From: Venturia oleaginea
Lineage: Eukaryota; Ascomycota; Dothideomycetes; Venturiales; Venturiaceae
Assembly: GCA_013176395.1 (NCBI GenBank)
Contig: JABMLP010000033.1
Span: forward strand, 1-64,000
DNA length: 64,000 nt
Reading direction: 5' to 3'
Translations under genes and position numbers: made by a program
In this document: positions 53,365 through 64,000 of the stretch, piece after piece
Numbering within the stretch: position 1 is the stretch's first letter
Layout: every line of letters starts with the position of its first letter
The notes under the pieces: generated by a model
What the model saw: the letters and a program-made list of their open reading frames with translations, nothing else
The model's database searches: none
What the model was told of the DNA's origin: nothing

Positions 53365-54425
53365 CTAATCTTCTCCTGCTTTAAGTTTTGTCAAAAGCCC
53401 CAGCAAGAGGATCATCTGTCTAATCTCCACATGATCTTCCACAAATACAGCATCAATCATAATATTTACCACACCCGAGTAATCTTCCATCTCCGCATCG
53501 CCCAAAACACCAAGAACAATCTCCACCTCTTCCCGCGCAAGTTTGGTCTCGGGACGTTGCCAATTCCTATGGTGATGACCGAGTATCGCAGCTATGACCG
53601 GGACTGTGAACTCCTCTCCAAATCCAGCGGCGACTCTCTTCGCAACTAGTACTTGTTCTATCTTCAAGCCTGGTATATCCCCCATCTTTGGCGCGAGAGA
53701 TTCCAAATGTTGGATGGTAAAGACCAACGGCCCCATTGGAATCAAGTTGCCAATTTCTCTTGCTATCAAATCTGATAAGAGCATAGAACTGTAGCCATCT
53801 CCCTTCAGAATTCCATGAGCAAGGTACTCATGCTTGAACTCTCCACTAGCAAATCCCGATGCAGACTTGTGGGGGACGTGGTAAATGCCTCGATGCGGAA
53901 ATTTTCTGGTATCAATTACAGAGATACGAGCTTCGTCTTGAGGTTCAAGTTGGACGAAGTAGAGAGCAACTGAGAGACTTCCAGCCCAGGAGCTGAACTC
54001 AGATGCGACGCGCCTCCCCCGCAGAGGTGGTTAGTGGCCATCTGATTGACTTACGGGATATCGTAGATATTCTCGTGACCCTGACCGTTGTTGAGGAAGA
54101 TTCTCGGTACCATTTCCCCGTTGATTTCGATACCGCTGCCGGAAGAGAGACTGGAGCCGCAGAAGAGATACGTTGGTATTAGGTTTCGGCTTTCTAAGAG
54201 GACATCTTGTCAGTATACCACAAGACATAGATGGAGGATAGTGTATCAATTACTCTCAAGAGCATCCTGTTTGGACTTTAGATACAGCCCTTGTCTCTCC
54301 ACAATCTGAGGCCCGGTACACGTCGAAGAAACGCGCGATAGAGGATCTGGGTCTTCTGTTTGCGTTGCAGGCTCAGCATCCGGCGAGCTGTCTAACGATT
54401 TGCTCAAGTGCCCTGGTGCAGCCAT
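53365..54425 (-). CDS. DUF7587-like fungal protein
   Basis: Three exons on the minus strand: about 54425-54250, 54182-54060 and 53999-53365, with GTAATT and GTAAGT donors. They join as ALEKSRNLIPTYLFCGSS, then ENIYDIPSWAGSLSVALYF, then ARISVIDTRKFPHRGIYHVPH and EYLAHGILKGDGYS. The pattern (an early YLF, then W-A-S-L-x-x-A, then I-x-V-I-D-T and E-Y-L-x-H-G) resembles the fungus-specific DUF7587 domain, of unknown function. The C-terminal part is helical and unremarkable. An upstream in-frame ATG at 54513 would add 30 residues. The domain name rests on recall and should be checked by profile search. Confidence 0.6.
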
Positions 54426-54513
54426 TGCTTGTCCTTTGTTCGCCGTGGTTATGCGTAGAGAGGAGAGTAGCTCCGGATAGAGCAGGAAATGGGAGTGAAG
54501 GGAACGTCTAAGC

Positions 54514-56169
54514 ATTCATAATTTTGCTTGAGGTCAGAATTTGTGGAAATATTAGTGGTTGCCGCGCTGGGTGTTATGAAGTAGTCAGAAAAGTACAGCT
54601 CAACTGCAAGTTACTTTTCCTCTTGACCAACAAGAAGCTCTTGTCGTCAAGAAGAGACTTCTCTTGGTTGCAACATCTTCTCAACAATAAGTTCAACTTG
54701 TCTGATTGCTGACCAGGTTTTCAGATTGTCCCTCGAAAGATGTATGTATGTCAGGTTTGGCTAGGACTGTCGATATCAGCAAGAGTCCTCGTGAAAACTT
54801 TACACTCTCGGACTCTGTCTTCTTATACTCGCTTCTGCGTGACTGTTGCACCTTATTTAACCCTATAGGTCATTAGCGGTCTCTTAGCAGCACAACCATG
54901 GTCTTCTCGACGGGTGAGAACGACTACTCACTGTCCTTCTGAGGGCGTCGTCCAACCACCGCAGTACCGGTACACTTCACTGCGTGGACGGCATCATATC
55001 AACTATATTTTACCAGCTCCAGTCCATGAGTCTGCCCCAAATCTTCTGAACTACCTATGTCCAGGAGCCTCCTCGACTTCCGCGTTCGACCTGGCTCGTT
55101 ATGTGCGCGACAGTCTAGCACTGCCAGTTGCATGAATAACCCGGTTGGACAAAAGAAGCAAATGGAGAGCAAAGCCACGACAAAAATCTCTAATACCCGT
55201 TGAATGCGAAGGCATAGACACCCTATACACTACACATCGTCCAGTGTTTTCCCGGGGATCTTTGTGAGAGCCTGGATATTAATGTTAAAATAGGAGGTGA
55301 TGTGGAGTTCTTCGTTGTTGGAGCGCCTTGTAGTATGTTGGTGGCGATGGAGTGAGTGGATGATACTGATCACGGAACATTGAGATGGATTCAAGTTGCA
55401 AAGCAGGGTACTTTGACTCGAGAACAGGTGGCGACAATCCACCTTCATCTTCATCACCAACTTCTCGGCTTCATCCACTCCGAGTTGTCGTTCCATCTCG
55501 ACTGATCAAAAGGAGGAGAAAGGAAGACGGCCTCATATCCACACCAAATCTACCTTGACGGACAACGACTTCGAACATGCCAAGCACCGGTGAGCAAAGA
55601 CTCTCAATGGCTGCGGCTCGCTCTTCACGGTCCGGCCCTGTCAACGGGCAACGAGCACAGGGATATTCTCCGTATCTGATCCCTCGAGCCAATAGCGTAT
55701 TCCACCTTACACAGCGTCAAAAGCCACAGCCGAACCAACTGCTGCCACTCAATTGACCTCCTACAGCCCGCAAAGGAATGGGGAATGGCACCATAAATAG
55801 CAAATCTGGACTCGGGATGCACAATCGAGAACCGGCTCCGCAAAGTCGTGACCAGTAATTTCGCCTACATAAACTAGCTCTGGCGATCTTATCAGGACTT
55901 ACAGCAAACACCAAGGAGGCGCAGGATGTTGCACTAAATGTAAGCAGTAGCGACGCCTTTTCTCTTGATACGGCATGGATTGCTCTCGACATGTTGCAAC
56001 TGCCGTCTGCCATTGCATCCCAGCCACCACTTTCTGTCCCCTCTATGAACTGCCGTCTTCTCTCTAGCATTGCGTCAACTCTCGCTTTCTCGTCCCTCTT
56101 TCTCGCTCACTATCACTCGAGTCGCGCATTTTGATTCTTCTAGGAGCCGCCATCACAGTCATTTCCATC
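54514..56169. other. About 1.65 kb without a supported gene
   Basis: Frames at 54914-55135 (plus) and 55717-56070 (minus) lack domains or consistent splicing. Pyrimidine-rich sequence at 56070-56160 is the probable promoter/leader of the next gene. Confidence 0.4.
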
Positions 56170-57705
56170 ATGGCTCGGAACTTGAGTCTTCTCGCCTTTT
56201 GGCAAACAGTAGTAGCGGGCCGCTTGTGGGATCGCAGTGGTCAGTCTGACATTCTTGTCGCAAATGAGAAGGTTGGAAAGACTAATCATCCCGAGTAGTC
56301 ATACTCAGTGAGCGAGCTGGAACACCTGCAAGCGCCAATACCTGCGACCCTGGAACATACACTACTCCGATCGGCCTCAAATTCACCAACAGCTGTAACT
56401 CTAATATCCCCGGCTCTGACTTCGAATTTCCAACATCGTTGACCGCGATGAACATGTTCGAATGCATGCGCTTTTGCTCAGTCAAATCACCTGGTTGTTA
56501 TGGAATTTCGTACAATTTCAGCGACAAGCACTGCTATCTGAAAAAATCCAGCGTGGTAGGAAAGACGGTCAATGGGAATGACAAGAACACACACAGTGCA
56601 CTCATCTCACCCACTTCGCAATTCTCGGCGCAGGATGAGTCTTGCCCCTACACAGATGCTTCAACGGAGAAGACGAACAATGGGATGCCCTACGAAATAT
56701 CTTGTGGGAAGGATATCACGAACGGAGATTATTGTCCTCCGTCGAGCGCATCTTGTCCTGCGCATGCGACAAGTCTTTCGGACTGTATGGAACAGTGCTC
56801 CAGTGCTCATCCTCTCTGCACCGCAGTATCGTACAATCCAGGAATGGAGAACGGATATGCGAACTGCCAGTATGTACTGGAGTGTGGTCATACCGAGAAT
56901 TACATGTTCTAACATGACACTCAGATTTAAAAACAATTTCGCTAAAGAAGGGCTCGTTACTGCCTCATACACAACCCACTCCGCAGTTTTTCAATTTCAA
57001 AACATAACCACCGACTGCACTGAGGATGGCAGTTTCACCGCCGCTAACACTGATATCTTCACTTTGGTCTGTAACCAAAATCGCGTTGGGAACAACCTTG
57101 TTGGGTCTCCCTACCATGAAGCTAGTCTGCAGAAGTGCGTCGACAACTGTGCTAGCTATAGTGGAGGATCAAAGTGTGTGGGTGTAGTCTATGATGGAAA
57201 TATGGAGCTGGGATATGAGAATTGCTACCTCAAGAGTGCCACAGGAGTGCCAACATATAACTCGACTGCTCTTTTTGCTCTTAATACCGAAAAGAAAGAC
57301 GCCACAGCGACATCCTCATCCCCCGGCACACCCCCGACTTCTCGATCAAGCTCAGGATCAAGCTCGGCCGCTGAAGCTAGCCAGTCATCAAGTGGTGGCG
57401 GAAGCAAGGCATGGATCGCAGGAATAGTAGTTGCCGTGATCGTCGTCTTGTCTATCGTAGCTTGCATCATTATATGGCGGAGACGAAGGGCGACTGCTGC
57501 AGCAACAGCAGGACATGAACCAATTGTGGAAGCTGGGCATCAGGACCAGTACTACTCTGCGGACCCGAAGGTGATGAACAGTGGATATGCGCCTGCTCCG
57601 ATATATGACGATGGCACGATCGTCGAACCGCCGACATACACGCCACCGGTGGAATTGGGAGATAGACAGGATGCTAGTGAATTGCCTGCCCATCCCGTGA
57701 AGTGA
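56170..57705 (+). CDS. Single-pass membrane protein with Cys-rich PAN/apple-like domains
   Basis: Exons 56170-56239, 56299-56869 and 56925-57705 close in frame to 473 residues. A secretory N-terminus (LSLLAFWQTVVAG) is followed by three related Cys-rich modules: CNSNIPGSDFEF...MFECMRFC; then CPYTDASTEK...LSDCMEQCSS; and CTEDGSFTAAN...LQKCVDNCAS. These have the A-x-x-x-C-x-x-x-C spacing of PAN/apple-like folds, which bind proteins or sugars. A Ser-rich stalk, one membrane helix (AWIAGIVVAVIVVLSIVACIIIW), an RRRR stop-transfer signal and a Pro/Tyr-rich tail follow. The layout resembles fungal cell-wall sensors or adhesins; the ligand is unknown. The first donor is the weak GTCAGT. Confidence 0.8.
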
Positions 57706-58806
57706 GGAGGAGAATGTGCGGTCAGATTATGTTGTATAGATTCGTGATGTCTTTTATGCACGATATCAATTCAGCGTTTTGTCCTTGTTAAAAATTGAGG
57801 ATCCGTGGCCAATTTGCTAATGTGAGGAGGTCGATAAGAGTATTCGTGATTTACTATTAAAACTATAACCTCCAGCTCATCGAAGACACGAGTGATTCAA
57901 TCTTTATAGAGATGAGAAAAGCCAACTCATTTGAATTCCTGATCAGGCAGTAAGAATCATATCGATGCATATCTGTTAACAGTTATCTTCACATCTCCAC
58001 GAACTGTGCCGAAAACGATCTTGGTTCTGAAATAAGTATTTTCATTGTAAAAGATTCCATGGCCTGCCTCTCCAAGAGGCTTTCTAGAGGCTGTTCAACA
58101 GAGAACGAGCAAGGTTTTATGGTTACCTTGATGGAAAGAATATGAGTTGCATTTTGGGAACTTGGGAAAAAGGAAGGTTCTCCTCGGTGGCATTGAAAAC
58201 TTGCTTATTACAGCAGGCGGATGCTTTCGTTCATGTCCTCGGGCTTATATCGATATCTTGAATTCCTTATCATCTTTGATTCGAGTTCGATTTCGAGTTC
58301 GAGCTCCATATCGACATGTTTCTGACGATCGGGTGGCAAAATTTCTCTAGGAATCTATCAATAGTAATACCGAGTTGGGAGATTGTTATTCGATGGCTGG
58401 ATTCGTTGGCTCAGAGGTGTCGATTGAGGGACTTTTATATGACAATGATATCAAACTTGAGCAATCCTGTCACCGCTTGTGCTCGATGCAAGTGAATCAG
58501 AAAGGGTGAATTGGATTCCATAAAATAGCTTTGGAAAGTCTTTGAACTCTTCATCAATCGAATCGTTGTCTTTGCAGTGATTATCTCTGAGAATTATGTG
58601 ATTCATCAGTCACGTGTCTGATCTGAGCTCGACGATGATTGGCGCAAAAAGCGGGGACAGAAACCTTGGCTTGTGGGAGAATTTCAATATTCGCTGATGC
58701 TACAAGTCATCTCCATCATCGACGCAGCCAGTCTCTACCAAACGCATCAATCTCATCGCCAGATACCTCCAAAACACAATCCAGAGATCGATTGCATACA
58801 TTCAAA
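57706..58806. other. Intergenic, about 1.1 kb
   Basis: No gene supported; includes the 3' flank of the membrane protein and the promoter of eS27 with CACGTG (58611). Confidence 0.5.
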
Positions 58807-59280
<474 letters not shown>

Positions 59281-61955
59281 ATTTCTCGGACTCGGGACAA
59301 TTCGGATTTGATGAAATGATGAAGAGTGGTGGTGATTTCTCTACGGCGATAAACGGTTTATGGGATTTACAACATGGTTCATCATTCAGCGTGATCAAGG
59401 TGGCGGCGGAGATGGCAACTTTTCCATGAACGTCAAAAAGCTATGCGTTTGTCTTCATGGCGTGATGAAAGGATTCAATTCACACCGTTGAGGATACCCA
59501 CCCTTGCATTGCATTGGGTTTACGGGCCTTTTGCTTCTGGCACATTGTAGCAATAAGAATACAGCATCATCGTGTCCTACAATCTTGTGCTTTAGGCAAT
59601 CGACTTGTGCAATCACTTTTCAACCCAACTAGCGGCCACGTTCTGAGAACCTTTTTCCCTGATCTCGACAGTATTGAAATCAGTACCATGATGGCAACAG
59701 ATAGCCCAAGCACTAATTCCTCTCCAGAAAGGCGAACCTTGGGGATTCTTCACATAATTATACAACATTGATTCGTCATGCATGAAGATGTTGTGGATCT
59801 GAATCGTTCCTTCAATACTTCATGAAATAAATTTCTACGGAGGTGCGACCATGAATTGATAACCTATATACCAAGTTTTCACATCCGGACCTCTTTAATG
59901 GCTAGATCTGTCTCGATATACCTGGTTAACACAGCTACTTTTCATTCTGACCTCCCTTCCATCGTACAGTTATTGTCCGTGATGATTCCCGTCGAATTTA
60001 CTAAACTCAATAGCTCCTCCGCGCCCTCTTTCTCTCTATCATTCACGTAGAGATAGCTTCATTCACAAAACTTTTCGTCGCTACCAGCCTGGTTATCTAC
60101 AGTTCCATACGGCTTCAAAACCTCACACTTACACTACGTCAGCTACTTGGAGCGCTCCCATACTTCCAAGATTCGCCCGACTCCAGACCCTCCGTGTACT
60201 CTTTCTCTTATTCACATCCGTTACCGTACTGTTTTCATCTTCTCCTGTCGTTCATTCCGCTTCACTACGATGTCAACATCACCAGATCCAGCTTTGATCT
60301 AGCAACCTTCCAGCCTTTGTTGCCAATCTGATTGGCGTCTTCGGCCGAGTCTCAGAAACACATTGTCCCTCCTACAGCGTCCTGTGGTCAGCACGAGGGC
60401 CAGTCACATTGTGTCACCTTCTCCTTCAGACTACGCATCGGCGGGCTCCGAAGTTGTGCGCATTCACCAAGTATGGGGAGATGTCTGACAATCCGTGTGG
60501 AAAGATGTCCTATTCGCCGGACGATCATGTGCACAAAGAAGGAATTCAATCATCTCGATACTTTATCGATCTTCTGTCCACACTGGACACTTGAGCTTCT
60601 TCGAAACAACGGTGAATATCTCAGAACAGTAGGAAATTCAGCAATGCCGATGCCATGCTCTCCGTACTCATGCATAGTAGGCAGCGTGGGTGCATACACC
60701 GTTTCTTACCTCGAGGTGGCCTCGGATGGGTGGTTTGTTGCAGCATTCTCGCGTAAGGCTACCTACAACATACTGGATAGGCACGCGATTCCTCGAAGAG
60801 TGCCTTGAAAGTGCTTACAAGTTCAGCCTCTTGGCACGTCGTCTTGGAAAATGACAACATGTCGGGTCCTTGTACGGAAGTACTCGGTGAAGCAGGACGA
60901 AAAGGATGGCGGCGTCGAAAACCGAGATCGAGATTTGTCGCGGACATGTCTTTCTCCGAAGCGACAAGCGCACGTTCAAAATAACACTTTATCGAGGTCA
61001 GCAGCTGAAGTCGTTCCAATCAACACGACCACTTTCCAAGGCTCCAAGCCACGGCCACGGCGGCGCAACTCGGCACAATTACTACACACTGGTCTGGCCA
61101 GCTTGCGATTCTCACCAGGCCAAGAGTAAGCTCGAAAATTGAGTTCACAAGTGCATTTCTCGTCCCGTCCTTCCGTACTCCGTACAGGGACAGGGGCTCT
61201 CGTGAATCCAGGCGCCGGGCCGGACAGCAATCAAATAGATGAACAAGCGCAACAGAGCACAGAGTGTTTGGGCAGCCCTCTGTGCCAAGACCACCAGATG
61301 ACCAGCTCCTCGTAAACTCGTGTGTGCCGCCAAGCCGCGCACGACAAAATGTGCTGTCACTCACTCGACCCCACAGAGAGAGGCGGGCAGGATGGAGTCT
61401 GGGCGATGCGCTGAAACGCACAGGCTTCTCCGCCTTTTCCCTCTCCCCGGGTCCCCTGTCGTGCAGCCTGTGGTTCGCTCATCACTTTATGTAGCCCTCT
61501 CTGCTAATCGTTAGGAGACACCCGTATCTGGTCTGGATTGGTTGGAGATGGTGAGACTGCCTCTGGGGTTTTCGCTTGGCCCTTCCCCAGCTTTGCCAGG
61601 TCAAGTGCTCATCTCTAGCCTTCTCCACTCGTACGTTTTCCATCTGTACTCTGTGGCTCCTTTCTACATTCTTGCTCTTATACTACCCAGTGTTGATATC
61701 ACCTTTCGACATCGAGTTTCAACGACGATAACACAGTCATACTTGGTCAAGGGGTTTGGAACATCTCTCACCTTCGAGCCCGACCTGTCTCACCTTTCGA
61801 TCTGGACTTCCTACTGAGACATGTAATACGACTTCGAGACTGAGAGTTCAACCTCGACGAAGAGTATTGCAATTCCTCGCTCTCGAGCTTAGGAAGAACT
61901 CGCAAACCGTACCACACCTCGCTATCATGGTTGTGTAAATCACACATCTGCAACC
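59281..61955. other. 2.7-kb intergenic region
   Basis: No gene could be supported. Many short frames without domains lie on both strands, and 61660-61955 is pyrimidine-rich, in keeping with a long 5' leader for the next gene. Long regulatory spacers or an unrecognised non-coding RNA are possible. Confidence 0.45.
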
Positions 61956-62909
61956 ATGTTCGCCTACCCTCTGAACGCACCCTCGACTCCTCTCCTCTCC
62001 GTATTCAAATTCATAGCCAACGACTCCCTACCATACCGACCTCTCTCCTCTGCCAGGTCCAATCAAAGCAGCAAATCTGGCGGCTCCACCAACTCCAAAC
62101 GCAAACGCAATCGACCGCTGGCAGACTTGGACGACTCTCAATCCGACTCCAAGAAGAAACGCCGATTACGCCTCCTCCTCATCACCAGTCGCTTGTCCAG
62201 TCCCTTCTCCACTCCAGCATCCCACATTGTCGATCCTGGGAGCTCGAAGATTGCTGTCTGGGCCAAGAAGAAGTCGGGTTTGGGGCCGCAGGTTTTGCGA
62301 AAGGCGGCGATCATGAACTTTATACGTTTTAGGATTCGGGAGAAAGAGGCGTGGTTGAGGAAGGATTCCGGTGTTAGTGTTGGTGAAGATGAGAGGGCGG
62401 AAGTCAGGAGGAGGGTCGGTTTGGGTGTCGAGACAGGTATTTTGGAAGAGATTGAGGTAGAGAGGTGGCAGGGACCGAATAGTGTTGTATTGGATTCGAC
62501 GTGGCCGGCGACGGCGGAAAGGTGTGTCGAGAGGATCGCTCAGCCTAGTCCTTTGGGTTTGAGCAATTATGATGCGCTGGACGAAGAGGATGAGATTGAC
62601 TTTGGATACTTTGATGACAAGGATGAGGATGCAGGCTATGAGTTTGGCCGAATGGACAAGAAGGAGAAGGAAGGAGATGAGGAATACTACACGGATTGGA
62701 ATTGCTTTGACAATACGGAGGATGCAACGACAGACGAGGAGGATGAATATGACGACCCTTTCTCGCTTTCGGTGCTGAGTAAGAAGCTGGTCAAGGATAG
62801 AAGACCGCCTAGTCCGCCTGAGGGGGAGCTTGTGGAATTTCTGAAAGAGAATGAAAGGGAGAAGGGGATTTTGATGATGGGATTCAATGGATTTGGGACT
62901 TCCCTTTAG
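61956..62909 (+). CDS. Conserved fungal protein with acidic C-terminal half
   Basis: A single exon of 317 residues. The N-terminal part has a basic nuclear-type signal (SKRKRNRPLADL and KKKRRLRLLL). It continues into a conserved-looking helix-rich block RLLLITSRLSSPFSTPASHIVDPGSSKIAVWAKKK and LRKAAIMNFIRFRIREKEAWL. The second half is rich in Asp and Glu. I recall similar proteins across filamentous ascomycetes but no function. The basic-then-acidic layout suggests a nuclear protein; that is inference. The frame is intact and the ATG follows a long pyrimidine-rich leader. Confidence 0.75.
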   Translation: MFAYPLNAPSTPLLSVFKFIANDSLPYRPLSSARSNQSSKSGGSTNSKRKRNRPLADLDDSQSDSKKKRRLRLLLITSRLSSPFSTPASHIVDPGSSKIAVWAKKKSGLGPQVLRKAAIMNFIRFRIREKEAWLRKDSGVSVGEDERAEVRRRVGLGVETGILEEIEVERWQGPNSVVLDSTWPATAERCVERIAQPSPLGLSNYDALDEEDEIDFGYFDDKDEDAGYEFGRMDKKEKEGDEEYYTDWNCFDNTEDATTDEEDEYDDPFSLSVLSKKLVKDRRPPSPPEGELVEFLKENEREKGILMMGFNGFGTSL

Positions 62910-63836
62910 TAAGTCGGCGATACTGATGGAACATTTTGATGGGAGTATTCTGGGCAGGACAATGGAGGAGTTTCCCAAAGCATTTACTGGTTAGCGTTTG
63001 ACACGGCATGGCATCTTTCTAATGCCCACCTCAGCATTTCGGAAGGTTCTTTGCTCAAAATAAGCGTACAAGCGTGGTGCTGTTGGCCAGGACTGGATAT
63101 GGATTTGGATAAGGATCAGGGTCGGATTTAGGTGCAACATTGGTTTGGTTGGTCTGGGAATGGGAGTTTCTCTTCGTCAATATATGAGATGGTATGGAGC
63201 ATTGCGGTGACATATTATGATTCTCTGTCTTTTCTGGATGTTAGCACAACGATCGTGGCGCTGATTGGGGTGTTTACTTGCATATCTTATGAACATTTCG
63301 AGACTGCTCTGTCCCGTTTCCTTCATCTACTATTGGACGGCCTCATGTGGAAATCGTTGAGTCGTTTAATGATGATATTTTCCAGATGTTCGTGTTTGAA
63401 TGTCGTAAGTTGGCGTCGATGCGCGACGGCTTCAATACGACACGTATCAAAAATAGATGAAGTGAATATGAAAGAGAAAGAAAGGAAGAGGAGAGAGGCT
63501 GGAAAGATAAGAAAAAGAAGAGAGGATTCGAGATAAGGCCTTGTGAAATGTAGCTCTGGCTGAGCCTTGATTACCAGTACTTAGTCACATGTCCCGAAGT
63601 GAAGCTCTGGAGCTCTCCACGCAACGCAACTGAATCTTCGACATCCACAAACCCTGTACTATCAAAAGCATAGAAACATCTCAATTGTAACAAACTTCGA
63701 GCACCACAGGCCGCCCAACAGTACGAACTTCCTGCGATCAATAAATACAACATACAACCACAAACGACCCAATTACTCCAAACGACCCAATCTCACGCAC
63801 CTCTTCTCCCCCAAACCTCCAGAGACATTGAGCAAA
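62910..63836. other. Intergenic, 0.9 kb
   Basis: One open frame (63132-63536) has a hydrophobic middle and a Lys/Arg/Glu tail but no recognisable domain; it may be chance within the 3' flank. The last 100 bases are C/A-rich, as in fungal 5' leaders. Confidence 0.4.
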
Positions 63837-64000
63837 ATGAGTTCCGCGCCCTCGAATACTCTACCAGGCCAGGCCTTACAAAGCCAAAACACACACAATC
63901 AATCGTCCCGCGCGCTACAGCAAACACCTGGCTTGAGGACTCCCTCGAATAAGAAGACAATATATGATCGGAATCTGAACAGGACGAAGAATGCCGAGTT
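63837..64000 (+). CDS. TRS31: TRAPP complex subunit Trs31 (TRAPPC5), 5' part
   Basis: ATG 63837 opens a frame that runs off the right edge. After a variable Ser/Gln-rich N-terminus comes TPSNKKTIYDRNLNRTKNAE, the conserved start of the Bet3-like fold in Trs31/TRAPPC5, usually continued by LSxASFAYLFxE. TRAPP complexes are Rab (Ypt1/Ypt31) exchange factors in ER-Golgi and Golgi traffic. Only 54 residues are visible, so the rest cannot be judged. Confidence 0.82.
   Translation, partial: MSSAPSNTLPGQALQSQNTHNQSSRALQQTPGLRTPSNKKTIYDRNLNRTKNAE

Noticed and set aside
60332..61494. Several 60-150-codon frames in the long spacer after eS27
   Set aside because: They overlap on both strands, lack domains and look like chance frames in GC-rich promoter-type sequence.

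Overview
This window is the end of a chromosome from a filamentous ascomycete (Pezizomycotina; a leotiomycete is plausible but unproven). It opens with about 26 copies of CCCTAA, the C-rich strand of a TTAGGG telomere. The genes have short GT-AG introns, and the right part holds conserved fungal genes: CTU2/NCS2, a PTM1-like seven-helix protein, ribosomal protein eS27 and the start of the TRAPP subunit Trs31. Layout: 1-534 is telomere plus an LTR-like repeat. A FunK1 kinase-like gene (832-3295) follows, then an OrsD-type zinc-finger fragment cut by a decayed Ty3/gypsy element (3765-5790), a secreted expansin-like gene (6076-6895), a long stretch without recognisable genes, and a decayed Fot1/pogo transposon (10008-11263). 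From about 11.3 to 48.3 kb the dominant theme is a family of SET-domain (SMYD-like, no MYND finger seen) genes. I count eleven copies on both strands. Three give exon chains that close in frame (12887-13980, 45236-46518, 47250-48254), and the last two both come to exactly 303 residues. Two are uncertain (11297-12747 and a short copy at 31178-31738). Six are clearly broken. Between them lie a hAT transposon with a perfect 8-bp target duplication (15234-18027), an F-box-like gene, GC-rich tandem repeats (about 27.9-28.6 kb), a BAHD acyltransferase gene, an Egghead-like family 2 glycosyltransferase gene and a frame-broken charged coiled-coil gene. A short palindromic element, core AATTTCTGGCA, recurs in or beside several SET copies; at 22801-22868 it is a perfect 31-bp inverted repeat inside what should be an intron. 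From about 41 kb ordinary fungal genes appear: CTU2 and the PTM1-like gene are divergent across 196 bp. Even so, two intact SET genes and a Tad-like LINE (49050-52632) sit inside this part. The LINE is cut just before its reverse transcriptase FADD box by an LTR-like sequence. After it come a DUF7587-like gene, a PAN/apple-like membrane protein, eS27, a conserved acidic protein and Trs31. The picture is a subtelomere in which one chromatin-type gene family has been copied repeatedly and mostly decays among transposons, grading into conserved chromosome. No operon logic applies. Exon boundaries were read by eye and are stated where the phases close.
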